From CAYQPF01 sp964419225 (lineage in GTDB: Bacteria > Cloacimonadota > Cloacimonadia > Cloacimonadales > CAYQPF01): a DNA stretch of 25,879 nt. The stretch's first letter is position 1. Every line of letters begins with the position of its first letter. Of this stretch, positions 16,155 to 22,304 are shown one piece after another. The translations under genes were made by a program, and so were the position numbers. The notes beneath the pieces were generated by a model. It was not told the DNA's origin, did no database searches, and worked only from the letters and a program-made list of their open reading frames with translations. The stretch lies in assembly GCA_964419225.1 (NCBI GenBank), contig CAYQPF010000068.1:1-25879 (forward strand). The letters are read 5' to 3'.

Positions 16155-16658
16155 ATGAAAAGTCTTTTTTTGATCTTAGTCGTATTAATGACACAACAAA
16201 TATATGCTGATAAAGAGCTGCAGACAGTACAATCTGTAGAGCTGAATAAATATCTGGGGAAATGGTATGAAGTGGGCAGATATCCAAACTCCTTTCAGAA
16301 GAATTGTTTCAAGTCAACTGCCACTTATTCGCTTAATGAAAAGGGTAAAATCATTGTTTTAAACGAGTGTAAGAAGGGTTCACCCGATGGTAAGTATAAA
16401 TCGGTAAAGGGAAAAGCCTGGATAGTCGATAAACAGACAAATGCCAAATTAAAGGTGTCCTTCTTCTGGCCGTTCTCAGGTAATTACTGGATAGTTGATC
16501 TGGCACCGGATTATTCATATGTGGTTGTTTCAGAACCCGGGATGAAATATCTCTGGATTTTGAACAGAACTCCCGAGATCAACCCTGAAGTGGAAAAGGG
16601 GATTTATGCCAAACTTGAGAAGATGGGCTTCGACACGAAGAAGATAATAAAGCAGTAA
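16155..16658 (+). CDS. blc: Blc-type bacterial lipocalin
   Basis: A 167-aa exported lipocalin that should bind a hydrophobic ligand such as a lysophospholipid or fatty acid at the envelope. The lipocalin signature is visible (LNKYLGKWYEVGRYPNSFQK), as are the following strands (CFKSTATYSLNEKGKIIVLNEC) and SGNYWIVDLAPDYSYVVVSEP, which is typical of Blc. The signal peptide is MKSLFLILVVLMTQQIYA. Unlike E. coli Blc there is no lipobox, so it is probably a soluble periplasmic protein. Cys residues in QKNCF and LNECKKG could form a disulfide. A strong AGGAGG site precedes the ATG. It has its own promoter-like sequence and appears monocistronic. Confidence 0.9.
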   Translation: MKSLFLILVVLMTQQIYADKELQTVQSVELNKYLGKWYEVGRYPNSFQKNCFKSTATYSLNEKGKIIVLNECKKGSPDGKYKSVKGKAWIVDKQTNAKLKVSFFWPFSGNYWIVDLAPDYSYVVVSEPGMKYLWILNRTPEINPEVEKGIYAKLEKMGFDTKKIIKQ

Positions 16659-16713
16659 GAAGACTCTTTTCAGAATTAATTCAACAGGGATGGACAGGAT
16701 GTAAGTCAATTGT

Positions 16714-16753
16714 GAATGGTTAATGGTTAATAGTTAGTGGTGAATAGTGAGTG
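16714..16753. repeat. Heptamer array, TAATGGT type
   Basis: Consecutive units GAATGGT, TAATGGT, TAATAGT, TAGTGGT, GAATAGT and a partial GAGTG. It lies between the lipocalin and the FN3 lipoprotein. Confidence 0.75.
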
Positions 16754-16768
16754 AAAAAAAGAAAAGAC

Positions 16769-16798
16769 TTGACTGATTAAGTGTCGGTGCAGTAAAAT
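16769..16798 (+). promoter_or_regulatory. Putative promoter of the FN3 lipoprotein gene
   Basis: TTGACT (16769-16774), an 18-bp spacer and TAAAAT (16793-16798), about 30 bp before the GTG start and immediately after the heptamer array. Confidence 0.45.
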
Positions 16799-16827
16799 TG
16801 TAACGAACCTTAAATATTGGAGGAATT

Positions 16828-18072
16828 GTGAAGTACTTACTGATTTTTAGTATGATAGTATTGGTAGCATTATCCGGATGTTTATTTGATAATGATGATG
16901 GCGGGAGCAGCAATGGTACGGATAATAACAATGGAGATCAGCGACCTGCACCAAGGAATCTGGAAGTTTCTTTGTACAATGCAAATCAGATACTCTTAAA
17001 TTGGGAAGCACCTCCAATATCCAATATTCAGGATGCAGAAGATCTTGAAGGTTATGTTATTTACAGAAATTATGAAATTGTTAGGGAAGTTAGTACACAT
17101 TCGACGAGTTATATTGACATGAGTCAGCCTATAGGCAGTTATACATATTATGTCAGAGCTAAATACAGTGGTGGATTATCCGGCACAACAAATTATGAAA
17201 ACATTTCAATAACCGGACTTATGTATTCACCTTATAATCTGGAATACACTATCAGCAATGGGCGGGTAAATTTATCCTGGCAACGTCCGACAAATTTTTT
17301 AGGTGTGACAGGTTACCGGATTTACCGGAACGATCAGCTAATATGCACAATCAATAATGATCAAACAATGGTTTTTACAGATGGCGTAAATGATGTTACA
17401 GAATACAGTTGTACATATTATGTCACCTGCATCTATTCCGGAGTGGAGTCAGAGCCTTCGAATACAGTGACCGTTGATTTTGTTAACATAACTTTTAATA
17501 ATAATGTATTTACGGATATTGAAATCATGGTCAACAGCACAAAGAAAACAGTGCATGCTGGTGGCAGTGTGGATTTTCTTGTTCTGCCTAATAATGGAGT
17601 AATCCATTACACTGCAAAAACATCAGGAGAAACTTCAAGTGGAGTCCAGATAGGACTAATGTTGGAGTGGAATTATAATGTGCAAACTTATGGAAATAGT
17701 TCAGTTACGCGGGATTTGATTGCTTCCTCAGACTACTTTTTCATTAAATTCAAAAATGAAGGAACACATGATCTAACGCCACTTTATGTTAATGCAGGTA
17801 ATTCAGATCAGACAATTGATAATATAGTTTTGTATAATAACCATATTGAGTATAGAGTTGGATATTACAGAGCTTATAGCAGTACAGTGGTCCGGGCATA
17901 TTTTGCAGATGATGCAGATGAATATGTTTATTGGGATAATTTAGGTTTACCCTTTACAGATAATCAGTATGTAATCCTGCATAACGGCACCAAAGGTGTT
18001 CAAACAGGAACTTCTCAAATGAAATTCAAATATAAGCCCGGTACAATGATCACCCGGGATAGTTGTAATTAG
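16828..18072 (+). CDS. Lipoprotein with two fibronectin type III-like domains
   Basis: About 414 aa. It starts at GTG 16828, which GGAGG precedes by 4 nt. The start gives a lipoprotein signal (MKYLLIFSMIVLVALSGC) with lipidated Cys18, followed by a low-complexity linker rich in Asp, Asn and Gly. Two FN3-like domains follow: about residues 48-130 (LLNWEAPP, GYVIYRNYEIV, YTYYVRAKY) and about 132-213 (VNLSWQRPTN, GYRIYRNDQLI, CTYYVTCIYS). The C-terminal 200 residues form a beta-rich domain I do not recognise, with WDNLGLPFTDNQYVILHNG near its end. It is probably exposed on the outer membrane and involved in binding or adhesion, but no ligand can be named. Confidence 0.8.
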   Translation: MKYLLIFSMIVLVALSGCLFDNDDGGSSNGTDNNNGDQRPAPRNLEVSLYNANQILLNWEAPPISNIQDAEDLEGYVIYRNYEIVREVSTHSTSYIDMSQPIGSYTYYVRAKYSGGLSGTTNYENISITGLMYSPYNLEYTISNGRVNLSWQRPTNFLGVTGYRIYRNDQLICTINNDQTMVFTDGVNDVTEYSCTYYVTCIYSGVESEPSNTVTVDFVNITFNNNVFTDIEIMVNSTKKTVHAGGSVDFLVLPNNGVIHYTAKTSGETSSGVQIGLMLEWNYNVQTYGNSSVTRDLIASSDYFFIKFKNEGTHDLTPLYVNAGNSDQTIDNIVLYNNHIEYRVGYYRAYSSTVVRAYFADDADEYVYWDNLGLPFTDNQYVILHNGTKGVQTGTSQMKFKYKPGTMITRDSCN

Positions 18073-18113
18073 GGAAAAGGATTTTGTACAAGGATTGAGT
18101 GGAAAAAATTGAG

Positions 18114-18153
18114 AACACGGACTGACATGGACAAACACTGACTTACACGGACA
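18114..18153. repeat. 10-bp-period array, CACGGACTGA type
   Basis: Four units at exact 10-bp spacing (AACACGGACT, GACATGGACA, AACACTGACT, TACACGGACA). It is a reverse-orientation relative of the GTCCGTG array at 3004-3043. Confidence 0.7.
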
Positions 18154-18163
18154 TGAAAAGGTG

Positions 18164-18191
18164 TCAGGTGTCTGGAGCCAGGTTTCAGTAA
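18164..18191. repeat. Degenerate TCAGGTG heptamer array
   Basis: Units TCAGGTG, TCTGGAG, CCAGGTT and TCAGTAA follow the 10-bp array. Same family as 5530-5564. Confidence 0.55.
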
Positions 18192-18315
18192 GAAAAGAAT
18201 ACAATCCGAATAATTCACTAACAATTACTGTTGAAGAGATCATTTCCCAACAAATTCCGCAAAAGTGTAAAAATTTGATTGACCAACTTTTATTTCCTGA
18301 GGACTGTGACAAAAA

Positions 18316-18321
18316 TATAAT
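18316..18321 (+). promoter_or_regulatory. Consensus -10 element before gatE
   Basis: A perfect TATAAT lies 36 bp before the gatE ATG. No good -35 is found at 16-18 bp, so the promoter call is tentative. Confidence 0.3.
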
Positions 18322-18356
18322 AAATAAAGCATCTTTTGATGCGAAGGGGTCAAATT

Positions 18357-20339
18357 ATGGCTAATCGCTGGGAAGAAAACTGGCTGAAAACCCGACAGCG
18401 TGTGGGGTGGGTTGAGATCAAGGCAGCCACACCCGAGACTTATAGTAAACTTGGTTTTAAATGTGGATTAGAAGTTCATCAGCAACTTGCGACAAAACAG
18501 AAACTTTTTTGCCGTTGTCCGGCAGGTATTTATCACGATTTTGAAGACTTTGATGCCGAAATTGTACGACATATGCGTCCTACTCTAAGTGAGTTGGGAG
18601 AATATGACGGCACCGCATTAATGGAATTCCGTACTAAAAAGAACATCATCTATCGAATCAAGAATGACACAGCCTGTACTTATGAAGTGGATGATACACC
18701 GCCTTTTGCTTTGAATAGAGAAGCTTTGTCACATGCTATGGAAATTGCTCTTCTCTCCAAGATGAATATTGTGGGAGAATTACATATAACCAGAAAACAA
18801 TATCTGGACGGGAGTATTCCGACCGGATTCCAAAGAACAACAATTCTTGGTATCGAAGGTGAAATTCCCATTTCCAATAAAAAGATCAAATTAATTCAAT
18901 TCAGTATAGAAGAAGACAGTTGCCGTGAAGTGTCTGATATCAGACACACGCGTATATATTATGCAGACCGTCTGGGTATGCCACTCATCGAGACAGTGAC
19001 TTATCCTGAAATGTTGACACCCCAGGAAGCCATGGAAGCCGGGCAGTATATCCGGTTTTTGGGAAGAAGTTCAGGCAAAGCCAGAACAGGTATCGGAGCT
19101 GCAAGACAGGATGTAAATGTTTCTGTTGAAGGTGGAACAAGAGTAGAGATCAAGGGTGTGTCACATATAACCTGGATTCCTAAACTCACGCATAACGAAG
19201 CTTTCCGTCAATATTCATTGCTGGAGATAAAAAAGGATTTATTAAAAAAGATTAAAGATACTTCATCCTGGAAGATCAGTCACAAAATATTACCTGCAGA
19301 TGATTGGAAGCATATTCCTATGTTGAAGAAAGTCGCGGCAGAGAATTGGAAGCTGGTGGCTGTCAATGTTCCTGGATTCAGGAATATTTTGTCCTTCTTT
19401 ACCCAGCCAGGCAGAGTTTTTGCGGATGAGATCAGCGACAGAATGAAGGTTATTCCCTGTTTGGAGAAGCCGAATATGTTCCATTCAGAAGAGTTAAAGC
19501 CATTTTTGGATGAAGCAGAATGGTCCAGAATTTCCAGTGTTCTGGAAGCAGGTGATGATGATGCTCAGATCTTGTTCTGGACACCGGAAGATGATCTGAA
19601 GACAGCACTTGAGACTATAGAAGAAAGATGCATCATGGCGTTTAACGGTGTTCCCAACGAGACCAGAAAAGGGTTATCCAATGGAACCACCATCTTTGAA
19701 AGAGTTCTGCCGGGTGCAGACCGGATGTATCCTGATACAGACTCCAAACCTATCCCTGTACCGGAAGAGTTAATCGCATCAGCCAGAAAAAGTCTTCCAG
19801 TTGATTTGAGTGAAAGGCTTAATCAGTTAGCAGCTTGGGGAGTTCCACAGGATGCTTATGTTTATATTTTAAGAAACAATTTAATGCCGGTGATCGAGAA
19901 GATCGCAGCAGAATACAATATGTCTCCCAAGTATGTAGCCTTGGTTTATGCTCACAAGTTGAAGAGTCTGCAAGGCAGAAATCCTCTTCCTTTCGGACAT
20001 GACAGAGTATCTGATCTGTTCAAGTTTATCAAGATGCGGAATCTTCAAAATGATATTATCAATCCAATGTTGGAAGTACTTTTTGAGCATCCGAATATGG
20101 TATTTTCTTCAATTCTTTCTGTAATCGGATATACACCCGCAGATCCACAGTATCTCTGTGATCAGCTTCCCATCCTTTGTGAGATGTATGACACTTTCAA
20201 ACGCCAGTCTATGCGTAGATCTGATGCGAAAGTTAACTGGATCATGGGCCGTTTACGCAAGCCTGCTCTGGGTAATATCTGTCTGAAAGAACTTAAGGAA
20301 AAAGTAGAAAATTATCTTCAGGAGGCTAAAAATGCTTGA
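18357..20339 (+). CDS. gatE: Glutamyl-tRNA(Gln) amidotransferase subunit E (archaeal type)
   Basis: A 660-aa subunit that, with GatD, converts Glu-tRNA(Gln) to Gln-tRNA(Gln). It binds the tRNA, phosphorylates the glutamate and accepts ammonia from GatD. The N-terminal GatB/GatE core is recognisable (LGFKCGLEVHQQLATKQKL, FCRCP, NDTACTYEVDDTPP, HITRKQYLDGSIPTGFQRT, EEDSCREVSD, RTGIGAARQDVNVSVEGG). An insert at about residues 270-420 matches the AspRS-like domain that distinguishes GatE from bacterial GatB (VNVPGFRNILSF, PGRVFADEISDRM, DRMYPDTDSKPIP). The C-terminal tail is helical. ATG 18357 follows AAGGGG by 7 nt. It overlaps gatD by 8 nt. GatDE is known as the archaeal system; finding it among clearly bacterial genes is the main oddity. 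Confidence 0.93.
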   Translation: MANRWEENWLKTRQRVGWVEIKAATPETYSKLGFKCGLEVHQQLATKQKLFCRCPAGIYHDFEDFDAEIVRHMRPTLSELGEYDGTALMEFRTKKNIIYRIKNDTACTYEVDDTPPFALNREALSHAMEIALLSKMNIVGELHITRKQYLDGSIPTGFQRTTILGIEGEIPISNKKIKLIQFSIEEDSCREVSDIRHTRIYYADRLGMPLIETVTYPEMLTPQEAMEAGQYIRFLGRSSGKARTGIGAARQDVNVSVEGGTRVEIKGVSHITWIPKLTHNEAFRQYSLLEIKKDLLKKIKDTSSWKISHKILPADDWKHIPMLKKVAAENWKLVAVNVPGFRNILSFFTQPGRVFADEISDRMKVIPCLEKPNMFHSEELKPFLDEAEWSRISSVLEAGDDDAQILFWTPEDDLKTALETIEERCIMAFNGVPNETRKGLSNGTTIFERVLPGADRMYPDTDSKPIPVPEELIASARKSLPVDLSERLNQLAAWGVPQDAYVYILRNNLMPVIEKIAAEYNMSPKYVALVYAHKLKSLQGRNPLPFGHDRVSDLFKFIKMRNLQNDIINPMLEVLFEHPNMVFSSILSVIGYTPADPQYLCDQLPILCEMYDTFKRQSMRRSDAKVNWIMGRLRKPALGNICLKELKEKVENYLQEAKNA

Positions 20340-21714
20340 TCTGTTCAAAGGATACAAAGGACGCGCTCTTGAAACTCTACAGAAATTCAAAGTTCGTGTT
20401 TGGGGTGATACAACAGTTGACACAACGCGTGGACGTTTTCAGGGGATCATTTTACCCCGTTCAGAAAACGATGACGATAAACATATAGTTATCAAACTTA
20501 TAACTGGTTATAATGTTGGAATTGATGTTGATAACATCCTTGCCATGAAGGAAACCGGTTATAAAGAAGCACATTACAAGATTCCGGAAAAGGAATTTCC
20601 TTATACACCAGGTCTGCCCAAAGTCAAACTTCTGGGTACCGGCGGGACGATAGCATCGCGTTTGGATTACCGCACAGGTGCAGTGATTCCTGCATTCTCA
20701 CCAGGCGAATTGTATGGTGCTGTTCCAGAATTGGCAGATATCTGTAATCTGGAAACAGAAAAACTCTTTGCTGTGTTCTCCGAAAATATGGGACCTGAAC
20801 AGTATAAAAAACTGGCAATATCCATAGGTGAAGAAATCAAGAAAGGAACTGAGGGCATTATTATTGGTCATGGAACCGATACTATGCACTATACATCGGC
20901 AGCTCTTTCCTTTATGTTGCAAAACCTGCCTATCCCTGTGGTAATGGTAGGATCGCAAAGATCTTCAGACCGTCCCTCTTCCGATGCAGCGTTGAATCTG
21001 ATGCATGCAGCCAAGACTGCCGGTTATTCTGATATAGCTGAAGTAATGGTGTGTATGTTTGGACCTACAAGTGATGAATACGGTCTGTTACATCAGGGGA
21101 CAAGAGTCCGTAAGATGCACTCTTCTTATCGTTCTACCTTCCGTACTATCGGTGATACACCTATTGCCATGGTGACCAGAGAAAAAATTACCCCAATTAG
21201 AACTAATTATAATATGCGTCGCAAAGATAAAAATGTGACCATTCTGCCTTATTTCAATGAAAAAGTATCGATGGTTTATTACTATCCGAATATGGCTCCA
21301 GATATCATTGATGCGTTAGTGGACAATGGCTACGAAGGTATTGTTATCGTAGGAACAGGATTGGGTCATATCAACAAACCTGTCTATCCTGCAATCAAAA
21401 GAGCAGTGGAAAAAGGTGTTCATATCTATATGACGGTCCAGACTCTTTGGGGATATGTTCATATGTTTGTTTATGATACCGGTAGAGACCTGATGAGTAT
21501 CGGAATTGTTCCAACCGAGAATATGCTCCCGGAAACAGCCTTCATCAAATTATCCTGGGCACTTGGTCAGACAAATGACAGAGAAGAAGTCCGCAGACTG
21601 ATGCTCACTCCTATCTCCCGCGATATTACTGATGGCGAACCCTACAATGGCTATCTGATCTTCCAGGGCGGAGTCCCGGAAGTGGAAGAATTCATCCGTC
21701 AGTTCCATAAATAG
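20332..21714 (+). CDS. gatD: Glutamyl-tRNA(Gln) amidotransferase subunit D (archaeal type)
   Basis: A 460-aa glutaminase subunit that releases ammonia for GatE. Residues 1-90 form the GatD-specific N-terminal beta domain (FKVRVWGDTTVDTTRGRFQG), and the remainder is an asparaginase/glutaminase fold. Active-site elements are present: Thr106 in GTGGTIAS, Thr182-Asp183 in GHGTDTMHY, and Lys261 in VRKMHSS. GSQRSSDRPSSDAALNL and the C-terminal QTLWGYVHM...YDTGRDL are typical of the family. The N-terminal domain and the adjacent gatE argue against a plain L-asparaginase. AGGAGG precedes the ATG, which overlaps the gatE stop (ATGCTTGA). An intrinsic terminator lies 60 bp downstream. Confidence 0.93.
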   Translation: MLDLFKGYKGRALETLQKFKVRVWGDTTVDTTRGRFQGIILPRSENDDDKHIVIKLITGYNVGIDVDNILAMKETGYKEAHYKIPEKEFPYTPGLPKVKLLGTGGTIASRLDYRTGAVIPAFSPGELYGAVPELADICNLETEKLFAVFSENMGPEQYKKLAISIGEEIKKGTEGIIIGHGTDTMHYTSAALSFMLQNLPIPVVMVGSQRSSDRPSSDAALNLMHAAKTAGYSDIAEVMVCMFGPTSDEYGLLHQGTRVRKMHSSYRSTFRTIGDTPIAMVTREKITPIRTNYNMRRKDKNVTILPYFNEKVSMVYYYPNMAPDIIDALVDNGYEGIVIVGTGLGHINKPVYPAIKRAVEKGVHIYMTVQTLWGYVHMFVYDTGRDLMSIGIVPTENMLPETAFIKLSWALGQTNDREEVRRLMLTPISRDITDGEPYNGYLIFQGGVPEVEEFIRQFHK

Positions 21715-21715
21715 G

Positions 21716-21771
21716 GACGAGTAACGAGTGACAAGTGACGAGTAACGTGTGACAAGTGACAAGTGACGAGA
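21716..21771. repeat. Heptamer array, GACAAGT/GACGAGT type
   Basis: Eight consecutive 7-bp units starting at the base after the gatD stop region: GACGAGT, AACGAGT, GACAAGT, GACGAGT, AACGTGT, two GACAAGT and GACGAGA. It is the longest heptamer array in the window and lies between gatD and its terminator. Confidence 0.85.
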
Positions 21772-21775
21772 ATAT

Positions 21776-21801
21776 AGGCGGCCGGAAGGTCGCCTTTTTT
21801 T
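21776..21801 (+). terminator. Intrinsic terminator of the gatED operon
   Basis: AGGCGGCC (21776-21783) pairs with GGTCGCCT (21788-21795), one G-U pair, around a GGAA tetraloop, followed by a seven-T run. Confidence 0.85.
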
Positions 21802-21815
21802 GTTGGCCTGAGATG

Positions 21816-21860
21816 TGGACGAAATAGACAGAATGGACAATAGGGACTAGATGGACTATA
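21816..21860. repeat. 9-bp-period GGAC array
   Basis: Five units with exact 9-bp spacing: TGGACGAAA, TAGACAGAA, TGGACAATA, GGGACTAGA and TGGACTATA. Confidence 0.65.
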
Positions 21861-21867
21861 CTGATGA

Positions 21868-21972
21868 GATCGGTGTTCCATAGGGACCACTGATCTTTAA
21901 GCAACCTTTCTGGGAGATGACGCAGCTTGCGTCATTATAATAAAGAGCCTGACGGGCTCTTCTCCAAGGAGA
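21868..21972. repeat. Second hairpin array, related to the one between the ATPase genes
   Basis: Four hairpins in a row: GATCGGTG (21868-21875)/CACTGATC (21888-21895), extendable by four more pairs past a bulged C; ATGACGCAGCTTGCGTCAT (21917-21935); AGAGCC (21944-21949)/GGCTCT (21955-21960); TCTCC-AA-GGAGA (21961-21972). The second has the same GCAGCTTGC centre and left flank (TTCTGGGAGAT) as the hairpin at 8829-8847, but a different, still fully paired, outer stem. Confidence 0.75.
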
Positions 21973-22095
21973 TTTAAACTACACTATCAGAATTTGCTTT
22001 TTGGAGAATATAATACAGCAAAGTTTACCGGAGGCGAATTACAGAAGTATCGAACAAGTTGGGACTTTTCTGTAGGTGCGAAAGTACAGTTTTAA
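21973..22095 (+). pseudogene. C-terminal relic of an outer-membrane beta-barrel gene
   Basis: The frame ending at the TAA of 22093-22095 reads NLLFGEYNTAKFTGGE near its start and closes with SWDFSVGAKVQF. Alternating polar and hydrophobic residues with a terminal Phe are the typical last strand of an outer-membrane barrel. No start codon with a ribosome binding site exists upstream; the frame runs back into the hairpin array and hits a stop at 21898-21900. I read it as the last 35-40 codons of a gene whose 5' part was lost, with the repeat/hairpin DNA marking the breakpoint. The parent gene cannot be named. Confidence 0.55.
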
Positions 22096-22166
22096 AAATG
22101 TACGCAAAAAACATTTGACATTATAGTCTGTTTTGCAAAGTTAGAAAAAAAGGTAAGGAGGTATCA

Positions 22167-22238
22167 ATGATTTTAATAATTATGTCATTCAATAATTATA
22201 AGTGTTTGATAATGCCTGCTTACAGGAAACATGTTTAG
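22167..22238 (+). CDS. Putative 23-codon leader peptide
   Basis: A short ORF with an excellent ribosome binding site (AAGGAGGT, 4 nt before the ATG) begins MILIIMSFNNYKC and ends with YRKHV. It is rich in Ile, Leu and Met. A TTGACA -35-like hexamer lies at 22115-22120, though no clear -10 is seen. It is followed 18 nt later by a strong intrinsic terminator and then the ABC exporter genes. Its GCCTGC (22214-22219) is complementary to GCAGGC in the left arm of that terminator. The arrangement suggests attenuation; translation is inferred only from the site and position. Confidence 0.45.
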   Translation: MILIIMSFNNYKCLIMPAYRKHV

Positions 22239-22256
22239 AATTAACTAAAATATATG

Positions 22257-22288
22257 AAACCGCAGGCCAAAAACCTGCGGTTTTTTTT
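22257..22288 (+). terminator. Intrinsic terminator/attenuator before the ABC exporter operon
   Basis: AAACCGCAGG (22257-22266) and CCTGCGGTTT (22274-22283) form a perfect 10-bp stem with a 7-nt loop, followed by eight T. It ends 16 bp before the ATG at 22305, so any transcript started upstream must pass through it to reach the exporter. Confidence 0.85.
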
Positions 22289-22304
22289 ATATAAGGAATT
22301 AAGG

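Noticed and set aside
20332..21714. Plain L-asparaginase
   Set aside because: The GatD-specific N-terminal domain and the overlapping gatE support GatD.
21550..21904. Several minus-strand ORFs with repetitive Ser/Thr/His products
   Set aside because: They are translations of the GACAAGT heptamer array in different frames (for example SLVTRYSSLVTRYSS).
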